The position numbers and the translations under genes were made by a program. This document shows, piece after piece, positions 43,422 through 52,518 of a stretch of 64,000 bases of DNA; the stretch's first letter is position 1; each line of letters begins with the position of its first letter. The notes beneath the pieces are model-generated. The model made no database searches. It was not told the DNA's origin and worked only from the letters and a program-made list of their open reading frames with translations. Source of the stretch: Ignavibacteria bacterium (GTDB lineage Bacteria; Bacteroidota; Ignavibacteria; Kapaibacteriales; UBA4661); NCBI GenBank assembly GCA_013298775.1, contig JAAFIV010000012.1:62001-126000 (forward strand), in the 5' to 3' direction.

Positions 43422-43659
43422 TAGTGAAGAATAAAAGCGAAAGGCACATTGAAAAATCAAGGCAGAGCAAGAATACAGAATAATTTGCGAAAAGAAAATA
43501 AATACTTGTAAAGCAGTGGAATAATTGTAATTTGCATCCGTTCACCATCGGTTTTTAGCGCAGCGATGTGAACCGCATGACTTTCGTTTAGTTACGTTCT
43601 TAGGAAGTTCCTGTGTGCAATTTCTGTTTTTCTGTGCTGTAGTATTAAGGTTTTTCGTT

Positions 43660-43995
43660 ATGAATATCTATGTCGGCAACTTGCCGTACTCATATGGTTC
43701 GGAGCAACTCCAAACCTTGTTTTCCGAATACGGCACGGTTGATAACTCTTCCGTCGTAATGGACAAATTTACCGGTCGTTCACGTGGTTTTGGTTTCGTT
43801 GAGATGAACGACGAAGCTCAGGCAAAAGCGGCTACCGATGCTTTGAACGGTATGCAAGTAAATGGTCGTGAACTCGTGGTAAATGAAGCTCGTCCGCGTG
43901 AAGAGCGTCCTCGCCGTGAATTCCGTCCGCGTGGTAATGGCGGCGGCGGCGGCGGTGGCTACCGTCAGCGTGAAGGTCAGCGCGAGCGTTTCTAA
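43660..43995 (+). CDS. Cold-shock-type RRM RNA-binding protein
   Basis: 111 residues from the ATG at 43660. One RNA recognition motif with RNP2 IYVGNL and RNP1 RSRGFGFVEM, followed by an Arg/Gly-rich tail (RGNGGGGGGGYRQRE). This is the small RRM protein typical of cyanobacteria and FCB bacteria, often induced by cold. It should bind single-stranded RNA as a chaperone. A strong terminator follows. Confidence 0.93.
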   Translation: MNIYVGNLPYSYGSEQLQTLFSEYGTVDNSSVVMDKFTGRSRGFGFVEMNDEAQAKAATDALNGMQVNGRELVVNEARPREERPRREFRPRGNGGGGGGGYRQREGQRERF

Positions 43996-44065
43996 TGCAC
44001 GTGTCCTTTTGGGTTTGTTTGTAGATTTTAGCAGTTCGCGGTGATTTACCTCGAACAAAAATAAG

Positions 44066-44105
44066 AAAGCGTATGGTGAACATCAGTAACCATACGCTTT
44101 TTTTG
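44066..44105 (+). terminator. Rho-independent terminator of the RRM gene
   Basis: An 11-bp perfect stem (AAAGCGTATGG at 44066-44076 pairing with CCATACGCTTT at 44090-44100), 13-base loop, then a run of T on the plus strand. It ends about 110 bases after the RRM stop. This is the cleanest terminator in the window. Confidence 0.93.
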
Positions 44106-44135
44106 TATCTTTGCAGCAAAAACAGTATTAGTACT

Positions 44136-44287
44136 TCACCTTACGCACGCCTTACGCACAATCCCCTCACCCAACCCTCTCCCAGAGGGAGAGGGCTTCA
44201 GAATTAGTCCCTGTCCTACCCTCGCCCTCTGGGAGAGGGTCTCGCGTAGCGAGGGGTGAGGGCGGCGCAAGCACCGCGTAAGGTGAG
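44136..44287. repeat. Family B element, copy B3
   Basis: TCACCTTACGC at 44136 and GCGTAAGGTGA near 44287 are inverted ends. Inside lie CCCTCACCCAACCCTCTCCC and CTCTGGGAGAGGGTCTCGCG. It shares the inner CGAGGGGTGAGGG block with copies B2 and B4. Confidence 0.9.
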
Positions 44288-44304
44288 TTAGTACCGTCCG
44301 CAAA

Positions 44305-44386
44305 TGGCGCAGACACGAGTGTCTGCTCTACCTTCAGGATTAGTTCCCATGCGGCTTCGGTAACGCAGTCACTCTTGTCTGCGCCA
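44305..44386. repeat. Family A element, copy A7
   Basis: Degenerate GCGC-subtype arms TGGCGCAGACACGAGTGTCT (44305 on) and its imperfect reverse (44359-44386), directly after B3. Together with the terminator and B3 it fills the gap before the DtxR-family gene. Confidence 0.8.
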
Positions 44387-44426
44387 CCAAGCGTACAGAT
44401 TCACGACTATTGATGATTGATGCGCT

Positions 44427-45074
44427 ATGCTCACACAAGCCATTCAAGATTATTTGAAAGCGATTTACAAACTGAGCGAACACGGCAAAACGGTTACGAC
44501 CAACGACCTTGCCCGTGAACTCAAGGTCGCGCCTGCTTCGGTAACGAATATGCTGAAACGCCTCAGCGAAATGAAACTTGCCGAATACGCCTCGTACAAA
44601 GGCGTAACGCTCTCGGAAGCGGGACAGAAAGCCGCATTGGAGATAATTCGGCATCATCGGCTGCTGGAATTATACTTGCAAGAAGCTCTCGGCTACTCGT
44701 GGGACAAGGTGCATGACGAGGCAGAAACGCTCGAGCATCATATCTCCGAAGAGTTTGAAGACCGCATCAATGCTATGCTTGGCAATCCCACACACGACCC
44801 GCATGGCGACCCCATTCCCACGAAAAATGGTATTGTTCCTCCTACCTCCAAAACGCCTCTTTCTTCGCTCACGGCGGGCGCGAGTGCGGTTGTTTCCCGC
44901 GTTTCCGATGCCGACCCTGAGTTTTTGCGCTATTGCTCTTCTATCGGCATGATTCCTAGTGTTCGCGTGATTCTGGTGGCGCATACGCCTTCTACACAAA
45001 CCATTCGCTTACGCATCGGCACGGACGAACACGTGGTGGGAAGTGCTGTTGCCGAGCAGATTTTTGTGGAATGA
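44427..45074 (+). CDS. DtxR/MntR-family metal-dependent transcriptional regulator
   Basis: 215 residues. N-terminal winged helix (SVTNMLKRLSEMKLAEY), dimerisation/metal domain with HHRLLELYLQE and AETLEHHISEEFEDR, the LGNPTHDPHGDPIP segment, and a C-terminal SH3-like FeoA domain (about 140-215). The metal residue that is Cys in DtxR is Glu here (AETLEHH), as in MntR, so manganese or zinc rather than iron is likely. It should repress uptake genes when metal is plentiful; none are adjacent. Confidence 0.9.
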   Translation: MLTQAIQDYLKAIYKLSEHGKTVTTNDLARELKVAPASVTNMLKRLSEMKLAEYASYKGVTLSEAGQKAALEIIRHHRLLELYLQEALGYSWDKVHDEAETLEHHISEEFEDRINAMLGNPTHDPHGDPIPTKNGIVPPTSKTPLSSLTAGASAVVSRVSDADPEFLRYCSSIGMIPSVRVILVAHTPSTQTIRLRIGTDEHVVGSAVAEQIFVE

Positions 45075-45156
45075 TTTTGTAGAATAACTTTCTGGAAAAT
45101 ATTGCCGCACACCTTCACCAACACCGCACAAAACCGACACTTTATCACAATACATC

Positions 45157-45750
45157 ATGGACATTCTCGACGCACAATTTCTCATCGGCGCGACCGCGCC
45201 CGACCACTTCCCTGAAAAAACAACGCTGCCAGAAGTAGCATTTATCGGGCGTTCCAATGTTGGAAAGTCGTCGCTGATAAATAGTATTGTTCGGCGGAAA
45301 AATCTTGCGCACGTCTCGGCAACGCCCGGAAAGACGCAGCAAATCAACTTCTTTGGGATAAATCACGATTGGATTTTGGTGGATTGTCCGGGCTACGGCT
45401 ATGCGCAAGTTTCGCAAAAAGACCGCGCTGCATGGAAAATCCTTATCAATTCTTATTTGCAAAAACGGGCGCAACTACGGCTTATTTGCTTGCTGTTCGA
45501 CATTCGGCACGACCCCTCCGACCAGGATATGGGCATGATTGAGGAACTCGAAGAATCAGGCAAAAAGTACGTCATCATTCTCACGAAAAAAGATAAAATC
45601 TCCAACAAAGCCAGCGAAGAACGCCGCGCCCAGCTTTTGGAAGCAATCGAATTTTGCAAAGGCTGTGTGGATGTGCTGCCGTATTCCTCCGAAACCAATG
45701 AAGCGCGTCCAAATTTATGGGGAATTATCAAGCGGGAATGCGCCTTGTAG
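45157..45750 (+). CDS. engB: Ribosome biogenesis GTPase YsxC/EngB
   Basis: 197 residues. GTPase motifs: G1 GRSNVGKSSLI, switch region TPGKTQQINFF, G3 VDCPGYGYA, G4 LTKKDKIS, then YSSETNE near the C-terminus. EngB is essential in many bacteria for late 50S subunit assembly. Single gene here, followed by pgk. Confidence 0.95.
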   Translation: MDILDAQFLIGATAPDHFPEKTTLPEVAFIGRSNVGKSSLINSIVRRKNLAHVSATPGKTQQINFFGINHDWILVDCPGYGYAQVSQKDRAAWKILINSYLQKRAQLRLICLLFDIRHDPSDQDMGMIEELEESGKKYVIILTKKDKISNKASEERRAQLLEAIEFCKGCVDVLPYSSETNEARPNLWGIIKRECAL

Positions 45751-45882
45751 GGTAAATATGCTTGTCAAAATATTCGTGCTTTGTGAGATGAAATCCATGC
45801 TTGCAGATTGTAAGAAATGATTATATTATGCCCTGTTCGTTACGAAAATTCAACGCTCTGTTTCATTTTTTTGATGCCTTTT

Positions 45883-47076
45883 ATGATTCATTCGATTGAC
45901 GACCTCAGCAGCCTTTCTGGCAAACGTGTACTTGTCCGTGTTGATTTTAACGTGCCGCAAGACGAGTCTGGTGCTATCACCGACGATATTCGTATTCGTG
46001 AATCACTTCCTACCATTCAAAAAATTATCCAAGCGGGCGGTAAAGCTATTTTGATGTCGCATTTAGGCAGACCCAAAGGCAAAGTGAATGCGAAGTATTC
46101 GCTGAAGCCTGCTGCCACGCGCCTTGCAGAGCTTTTAGGCAAGCCCGTTACGATGGCTCCCGATTGCATTGGCGATGAAGTTGGCAAAATCGTTACGCTC
46201 ATGGAAAATGGCGACGTAACCTTGCTCGAAAACGTCCGCTTTTACGCGCAGGAAGAAGAAAACGAGGAAGAATTTTCCCGCAAACTCGCTGCGCTCGGCG
46301 ATGTGTATGTGAACGATGCCTTTGGCTCTGCACACCGCGCCCATGCGAGTACGCACGGCGTTACGACGTTTATCAATTCCCGTGCGGCGGGCTATTTGAT
46401 GCAAAAAGAATTGAAATATTTGGGCGATGCCGTTGCCAATCCGAAACGCCCTTTCACCGCGATTTTAGGCGGCTCGAAAATTTCTGGCAAAATTGATGTC
46501 ATTACCAGTCTGCTCGACAAATGCGATACTATCATCGTTGGCGGCGGAATGATATTCACTTTTTACAAAGCAATGGGTAAGGAAATTGGCGATTCGCTCG
46601 TCGAAGAGGATAAAATCGCGCTTGCAGAGGAAACGCTTGCGAAAGCAAAAGCGAAAAATGTGAAATTGTTACTTCCCACCGATGCCGTTGTTGCTGATGC
46701 CTTCAGCAATGATGCGGCTCGCAAGACCGTCAGCGTGGATAATATCGAAAAAGGCTGGCGCGGCTTGGATATTGGTCCCGACACTATCAAGCTCTTTAGC
46801 GATGTCATTCTTTCTTCCCAAACGGTCGTTTGGAATGGTCCAATGGGCGTGTTTGAAATGAGCAACTTCGCAGCTGGAACGCAAGCAGTGGCACGGTCTC
46901 TGGCGGACGCAAGCAGTAAGGGCGCAATCACGATTGTCGGCGGCGGCGATTCTGCAGCAGCGATTGAGCAATTTGGTTTTGCGAAGGCTGTCAGCCATGT
47001 TTCCACAGGTGGTGGCGCGTCGCTGGAATTCTTGGAAGGCAAAGAACTCCCTGGTGTTGCGGCGTTGAATGTGTAA
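45883..47076 (+). CDS. pgk: Phosphoglycerate kinase
   Basis: 397 residues from the ATG at 45883 (an in-frame ATG at 45874 is also possible). Transfers phosphate from 1,3-bisphosphoglycerate to ADP in glycolysis. Motifs: [56 protein letters not shown] and the nucleotide loop [13 protein letters not shown] with [14 protein letters not shown]. Full length and intact. Confidence 0.97.
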   Translation: MIHSIDDLSSLSGKRVLVRVDFNVPQDESGAITDDIRIRESLPTIQKIIQAGGKAILMSHLGRPKGKVNAKYSLKPAATRLAELLGKPVTMAPDCIGDEVGKIVTLMENGDVTLLENVRFYAQEEENEEEFSRKLAALGDVYVNDAFGSAHRAHASTHGVTTFINSRAAGYLMQKELKYLGDAVANPKRPFTAILGGSKISGKIDVITSLLDKCDTIIVGGGMIFTFYKAMGKEIGDSLVEEDKIALAEETLAKAKAKNVKLLLPTDAVVADAFSNDAARKTVSVDNIEKGWRGLDIGPDTIKLFSDVILSSQTVVWNGPMGVFEMSNFAAGTQAVARSLADASSKGAITIVGGGDSAAAIEQFGFAKAVSHVSTGGGASLEFLEGKELPGVAALNV

Positions 47077-47248
47077 AAATGTGTGAGATTCTGGTCTTGA
47101 TGATTTTGTCGGTATATCTCTGTTTTTATTGTTTTTTCTGTTCGGTATGGTACTGGTTTTCGTTGTATTGCGCATAGCGGCAAGGGTAGGAATTAGCTTC
47201 GTTCCTGCGTCCGCATCACGTCCTTCTTTGTATGACTCTATGCAAGGA

Positions 47249-49294
47249 ATGATGCGGTTTGTGGCATTATTTGTCTTCTGCATTTCAACTGCATTTCCCG
47301 TACTGCTTCAGGCTTCACCAGCGCAAGACCGCATTGACAGTTTGAAAAATCTCCTTCCCACCGCAATTGACACCGAGCGCATCAGCGCACTCAATCAGCT
47401 TTCCCGCGAATATCGCTACATCGCGCTTGATACCTCGTTTCTCTACGCAAAGCAAGCTCTCACACTCTCCGAAAAACTCGGCAATAAACTCGGCACAGCA
47501 AACGCGCTACGCAGTATCGGCATGGTGTATGAGAATCAAGGTAAGTACGATTTTGCCTTGGACAATCTTCTCCGCGCCGTTACACTCTTCGAGGAAATTG
47601 GCGAAAAATCAGGCTTGGCAAGTTCGCTGAATATCATTGGCGAAGCGTATCGCAGTCAGCAAAAGTACGACGAAGCAATCATGTATTATCGCCGTGCGCT
47701 GGCAATTCATACAGCAATGAGCAATCCCGACCGCATTGCAACGGTGATGACAAACATGTGCGCATGCTACCTCAAGCAAGGAAAATATACGAATCTGCTT
47801 GATAGCTTACTCTATGCAGAAAAGCTGTATTTGCAAGTAAACAGCCCGACAATTTTCTTTACATGGCTCGTTATTAGCGATTATTATTTCACGCAAAACG
47901 ATGTCCCGAACGCGCTTAAATACGCCCGTCTTGCACTTGAAAGCTCTGAAAAAAGTAGTAATAAACGCTACATCATTTCTTCGTTGCAGAATATCAGCGA
48001 GGCGTATGACAAGCTCGGCAAAGCTGATTCTACCTTGTTCTACGCGCTCAAAGCCCGCGACGCGGCGCAAACATACGGCTTCCGCGACGAACTCCGCGAA
48101 AGCTATTTGCAAATTTCCGAACTGTATGCCGAGCGAAAGCAAAGCGATAGTGCGCTGCGCTACTTCAAAATGTATGCGTCCTTGAAAGATTCGCTCTTTT
48201 CAATGGAAATACAAAACAATATCATGCACGCCCAGATGGAGCTTGCCACTGCCACGCAGCAGCAAGAAATCAAGCGTCTCGCGCTCTTGCGGAACTCGCT
48301 TATTGTTGGTGTGGTATTGCTTGTTATTCTCGCGTTGGTTATTGCTAATCGGTATCGCCTAAAACGCAATACTGCCAATGAACTACGCCGCAACAATGAT
48401 GAAATCTTGCGTCAGCAGAATATTTTGGAAAAGCAAGCGGCGGAAATCGAGCTTGCCAATACCGAACTGTTGAATACAAATGATTCGCTCAATCAGCGCA
48501 ACGACGACCTTGCAGAACTGAACCGCGAGAAAAACGAGATTCTGGGTATTGTAGCGCATGATTTGAAAAATCCCGTGTCCAATATCCGTATGCTCTCGAA
48601 GCTCCTCCGCGATGATGCCGCAACGCTCACGGAATCAGAAGTGGTCGAGTTTGCGGGCGATATTTACACGGTTTCCGAGCGAATGTTTGAGCTGATTACT
48701 ACGCTTCTGGATGTGAATGCGATTGAAGAAGGTTCGATTCGTTTCAATTTTTCGGTCTTTGAAATTGCGTCCTTCACCGAAAGTTTAGTGCATAATTACC
48801 GCTCTCGTGCAAATGCGAAGGATATAGCGTTGCACTTTGAACAGAATCAAAATAAAGACGGCTCGGAGCGATATTCCGTCGTTGCGTATGCCGACAAGAA
48901 CGCAACCATGCAGGTTTTGGACAATCTCCTGTCCAATGCAATTAAGTATTCGCCCTATAACAAAAACGTCTGGGTACGGGTACTCTGCGATGATTATTCG
49001 GTGTTGAACGATTCCACGCCACCGCAAGGTTTGCTCGCCGAGCCGCAAGAATACGTGCGAATTGAAGTACAGGACGAAGGTCCAGGATTAACTGAAGAAG
49101 ACAAAACAAAACTCTTCGGTAAATTTACGCGCCTCTCAGCAAAACCCACCGCAGGCGAGCATTCAACAGGCTTGGGGCTTTCCATTGTAAAAAAAATGGT
49201 CGAAGGAATGAATGGAAAAGTATGGGTAGAAAGCGAAGTCGGTAAAGGCGCGACGTTTATTGTGATGCTGCCCAAAGGCGAAGCATTGGTCTAA
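47249..49294 (+). CDS. TPR sensor histidine kinase
   Basis: 681 residues from MMRFVALFVF (47249); ATG at 47240 and 47252 are also possible. Signal peptide, then about six tetratricopeptide repeats (about 40-310, such as RSIGMVYENQGKYDFAL), one membrane helix (about 345-365), a coiled coil, HisKA H-box LGIVAHDLKNPVSN and an HATPase domain (DNLLSNAIKYSP, GLGLSIVKK). The sensory part faces the periplasm. No response regulator is adjacent. Its kinase core is closely similar to that of the other two kinases in the window. Confidence 0.92.
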   Translation: MMRFVALFVFCISTAFPVLLQASPAQDRIDSLKNLLPTAIDTERISALNQLSREYRYIALDTSFLYAKQALTLSEKLGNKLGTANALRSIGMVYENQGKYDFALDNLLRAVTLFEEIGEKSGLASSLNIIGEAYRSQQKYDEAIMYYRRALAIHTAMSNPDRIATVMTNMCACYLKQGKYTNLLDSLLYAEKLYLQVNSPTIFFTWLVISDYYFTQNDVPNALKYARLALESSEKSSNKRYIISSLQNISEAYDKLGKADSTLFYALKARDAAQTYGFRDELRESYLQISELYAERKQSDSALRYFKMYASLKDSLFSMEIQNNIMHAQMELATATQQQEIKRLALLRNSLIVGVVLLVILALVIANRYRLKRNTANELRRNNDEILRQQNILEKQAAEIELANTELLNTNDSLNQRNDDLAELNREKNEILGIVAHDLKNPVSNIRMLSKLLRDDAATLTESEVVEFAGDIYTVSERMFELITTLLDVNAIEEGSIRFNFSVFEIASFTESLVHNYRSRANAKDIALHFEQNQNKDGSERYSVVAYADKNATMQVLDNLLSNAIKYSPYNKNVWVRVLCDDYSVLNDSTPPQGLLAEPQEYVRIEVQDEGPGLTEEDKTKLFGKFTRLSAKPTAGEHSTGLGLSIVKKMVEGMNGKVWVESEVGKGATFIVMLPKGEALV

Positions 49295-49345
49295 GAGAAG
49301 GATGGATATGAGCGTAACGCTCAAGAGGGTGGAGGGATAAAGTTT
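49293..49345. repeat. GGATGGATATGAGCGTAACG tract after the TPR kinase
   Basis: AGAAGGATGGATATGAGCGT starts at the stop codon and includes a small TGAGCG-TAA-CGCTCA hairpin (49309-49323), like the one in the tract between coxB and coxA. Confidence 0.55.
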
Positions 49346-49504
49346 TTGCTGAGGAAAGAGACAGTCTGAGGGAATCCCTCAGTTTGTCTGTGCCTCAAGT
49401 ATCAAGAAGCAGTGTGTGTGATTCCCAGAAGGCATGATGCAGCCAAGCGTTCATGCCTTTTCTTCGTTAATTCTTTCGTGATTTTTTCATGATTTCATTA
49501 CACC

Positions 49505-50941
49505 ATGAATCACCAACACAGCAACGCTGAACAACAATCACATACGCCTTCTTCGGACGAAAACTCCGCAAAAGCAAGTTCCGCAGAAGTAAAACCAGTA
49601 ACAGCCTCGCGCCTTTTACAAGTGCTGGGTGTAGGATTTGGTATTGCCGTAACCGTCGGCGCGACCGTGAGTGGCGGTATTTTGCGGTCTCCAGCAGAAG
49701 TAGCCTCGCACCTGCCCACAACGTGGATGTTTGTTGGTATCTGGGTTTTAGGGGCAGTGTACGCGCTTATCTGTTCGCTGTCCTTCGCTGAACTCAGCAC
49801 GATGATACCACATTCAGGCGGCTTCTACGTCTTTGCTCGCCGAGCATTGGGTGAATACGCAGGCTTTGTGGTCGGTTGGGCGGATTGGATAACAAGCTGT
49901 GGCACAGTCAGCGCATCAGCACTGCTCATTAGCGATGTGGCAATGGGTTTAGTGCCGGAATTGAAAGGAAAAGGCTTGCTCCTTTCGTCAATTCTCGTGC
50001 TGATGTTTGGCGTGTTTCAGTGGATGGGCATTCGTCTTTCCAGTATTGTACAAAGCTCCACGAGCTTTTTAAAGTCCACTGCGCTGCTTGTTGTAGCAAT
50101 TGCCGCCTTTGTGCTAGGCGGACATGTTACGGACAACGTAACACTTTTCAACGCCGCGCCACAAGCCGCAGCGACAGGAATTTCGCTCTTTATGGCGACA
50201 ATCCTTGCGTTTCAGGTGGTAATTTATATGTACGATGGCTATTACGGCGTGGTGTATTTTGGCGAGGAAGTGGTGAATCCAGGGCGAGATATTCCGCGCT
50301 CCATGTTTACAAGCGTGCTGATTTCTGGTGCAATTTATCTTCTCCTGAACATCGCCTTTGTTTATGTGATGCCGCTTCAGGGAATTGCGTCGTCGGATTT
50401 TGTCGGTGGAGCCGTAGCAAAACTGACGTTTGGGGTCTATGGCGATGCAATTGTGCGGGTGCTGATAATTATTTGCGAACTTTCCACGATGAATGCGTTT
50501 CTCATGTTTGCCGTGCGCACACTCTTTGCAATGAGCCGCGACGGTATTCTCACCGAGCGAGCTTCGACGGTCAATAAAGGCGGTACACCAACAATCACGC
50601 TGGGTTTGAGCATTATTGTTGCACTAGCATTCCTTCTTTCTGGCACATTTGAGCGGGCATTGGCAATTCTCACCTTTGCAATTGTTATCAATTACGCTAT
50701 TTGCTTTTTGTCGGTCATCGTTTTGCGCTTTCGCGAACCCCACACGCCGCGTCCGTACAAGGCGTTCGCGTATCCGCTTAGTACAGGAATTTCCCTCGCG
50801 GTATCGGTGATGTTTCTCATTGGCTCAACGATTGGCGACACAGAGCGCAGTCTGTACGCGCTTTCCGCGCTTGCGTTGTCATATCCTGTGTACTTGTTGC
50901 AGAAGAAACTTGGCAATAGCACACAAAAGCAAAAAAGCTGA
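49505..50941 (+). CDS. APC-family amino acid permease
   Basis: 478 residues with twelve predicted helices. Family marks are the first helix GIAVTVGATVSGGILRSP, LSFAELSTMIPHSGGFYVFA in helix 3 and the unwound region in helix 6. It has an unusual hydrophilic, Ser/Gln-rich first 35 residues. It moves amino acids or polyamines by proton or ion coupling; the substrate cannot be told from sequence. Confidence 0.9.
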   Translation: MNHQHSNAEQQSHTPSSDENSAKASSAEVKPVTASRLLQVLGVGFGIAVTVGATVSGGILRSPAEVASHLPTTWMFVGIWVLGAVYALICSLSFAELSTMIPHSGGFYVFARRALGEYAGFVVGWADWITSCGTVSASALLISDVAMGLVPELKGKGLLLSSILVLMFGVFQWMGIRLSSIVQSSTSFLKSTALLVVAIAAFVLGGHVTDNVTLFNAAPQAAATGISLFMATILAFQVVIYMYDGYYGVVYFGEEVVNPGRDIPRSMFTSVLISGAIYLLLNIAFVYVMPLQGIASSDFVGGAVAKLTFGVYGDAIVRVLIIICELSTMNAFLMFAVRTLFAMSRDGILTERASTVNKGGTPTITLGLSIIVALAFLLSGTFERALAILTFAIVINYAICFLSVIVLRFREPHTPRPYKAFAYPLSTGISLAVSVMFLIGSTIGDTERSLYALSALALSYPVYLLQKKLGNSTQKQKS

Positions 50942-51002
50942 AACACGAGCTTTCAGGCGATGCTCACGTTTCAGCCTTCATATTTTAGTACGTGACTCTT
51001 GA

Positions 51003-51150
51003 ATTACGTAGTGATAATGAAAGATGTCGGTAAGGAACGCGGATTTGAGGACTGAAGAGGATGTTGAGGATGGAGCAAAGTCCTCAACATCCTGATAGTC
51101 TGGGCTTCATCCGCGTTCCAAATAATCGTTGCTCAATTCGAGAATCATGT
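51003..51150. repeat. Family G palindromic element, copy G2
   Basis: Core with inverted ends GGAACGCGGAT and ATCCGCGTTCC, and the same outer flanks as copy G1 (GTGATAATGAA left, AATAATCGTTGCT and GAATCATG right). It lies between convergent genes: the permease (plus) and the ketoacid dehydrogenase subunit (minus). Confidence 0.9.
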
Positions 51151-51169
51151 ATTTAGCCCTGATATTTTC

Positions 51170-52147
51170 CTAAAACTCCAGCAATGACAGCACTTCGGCA
51201 AGCATTTTTGCTTTGTTCGGCAAGACTTCCTGTTCCAGCGTTGGCGCGAAGGGCGTGGGAGAATCGAAGGCAGCCAAGCGACGCACGGGCGCGTCTAAAA
51301 ACGTGAAGGCTTTATCGGCAATGCGGGCTGCAATTTCACCACCAAAACCGCCTGTCAGCGTGGCTTCATGCGCAATGAGGACGCGGCTCGTGCGCTTGAC
51401 CGAAGCCAGCACCGTTGCTTCATCGAAAGGAATGAGCGTCCGAATATCAACTACTTCCAGTTCAATACCTTCTTTTGTCATATCTTCCGCCAGCGCGAGT
51501 GCTTCATGCACCATTGAGCCGTAGCACACAATCGTTGCATCGCGTCCTTGCCGCACCACTGCTGCTTTTCCGAGCGGTACGATATGCTCCCCTTCTGGCA
51601 CTTCATCCTTAATTTTTCGGTACAATCCTTTGTGTTCATAAAAAACAACGGGGTTGTTATCGCGTATGGAGGCGGTTAGCAAGCCTTTTGCATCAGCAGC
51701 CGTTGCAGGACAAACAACCTTGATGCCGGGCGTATGCGCAAACCACGCTTCGGAATTGCGCGAGTGGAACGGACCACCGCCCACGCCACCACCCGACGGA
51801 CCCCGCACCACGATTGGTACGCCCATTGCCCAGCGATATGCCGTTGTTCCCGCAACGTTAGCAAGTTGATTAAACGCATTCGTGACAAAATCCATAAACT
51901 GCATTTCTACGACGGGACGCATTCCGTTCAAGGACGCACCAATAGCCGCGCCGACAATCGCCGTTTCCGAAATAGGTGCGTTCATCACGCGCTTTGTTCC
52001 AAACTCTTCTTCAAATCCTTTCGTTACCTTGAACGCCCCACCAAAACTGCCGCCAACGTCCTCGCCGATAATAAACACCGATTCATCGCGGCGCATTTCC
52101 TCGCGGAGCGCGTCCGAAATTGCTTGAATGTAGGTTATGACTGCCAT
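51170..52147 (-). CDS. 2-oxo acid dehydrogenase E1 component, beta subunit
   Basis: 325 residues from the ATG at 52147, preceded by a perfect AGGAGG ribosome binding site 6 bases upstream. Transketolase-like pyrimidine domain (EEMRRDESVFIIGEDVGGSFGG, shown in part) and C-terminal transketolase domain (VVDIRTLIPFDEATV). It pairs with an E1 alpha subunit in pyruvate or branched-chain ketoacid dehydrogenase. The alpha subunit, E2 and E3 are not adjacent, so the exact complex is undecided. Confidence 0.93.
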   Translation of the reverse strand: MAVITYIQAISDALREEMRRDESVFIIGEDVGGSFGGAFKVTKGFEEEFGTKRVMNAPISETAIVGAAIGASLNGMRPVVEMQFMDFVTNAFNQLANVAGTTAYRWAMGVPIVVRGPSGGGVGGGPFHSRNSEAWFAHTPGIKVVCPATAADAKGLLTASIRDNNPVVFYEHKGLYRKIKDEVPEGEHIVPLGKAAVVRQGRDATIVCYGSMVHEALALAEDMTKEGIELEVVDIRTLIPFDEATVLASVKRTSRVLIAHEATLTGGFGGEIAARIADKAFTFLDAPVRRLAAFDSPTPFAPTLEQEVLPNKAKMLAEVLSLLEF

Positions 52148-52310
52148 AGTGCCTCCTGATTTCTTTTTGAAGTGGTTGAATGCAAGGTTTAATCTGGTCT
52201 GCGAGCCTATTTTTTGATTTTTACACTTTTCAATGATTACACCTACACACAAGGTATAATCTACTGTTCAGGCGTTTTTTGCCTCAAGGTCGGCAAAGTC
52301 ATGATTTTTT

Positions 52311-52479
52311 GGACGCAGATGAAGATGATTGAATGGATGAAGATGATGAAAGAACAGAGAGAATCAAATGGATAAGCATATTTGCTCTATCATCTTCATC
52401 AATCCAATCATCTTCATCAATCCAATCATCTTCATCAATCCAATCATCTTCATCAATCCAATCATCTTCATCTGCGTCC
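52311..52479. repeat. Family H palindrome (H2) with 18-bp tandem repeats
   Basis: GGACGCAGATGAAGATGATT at 52311 is matched by AATCATCTTCATCTGCGTCC ending at 52479. Four full copies of the 18-base unit CATCTTCATCAATCCAAT (52391-52462) plus a partial one expand the right half. The 371-base gap before the RNase III gene has nothing else. Confidence 0.9.
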
Positions 52480-52518
52480 CCTTATCAAGTTGTTGCAATC
52501 TGAACAGTTTCACAAGAT

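Noticed and set aside
52391-52472. Possible CRISPR array from regularly spaced 18-base units
   Set aside because: The units are directly adjacent with no unique spacers, so it is a simple tandem repeat.
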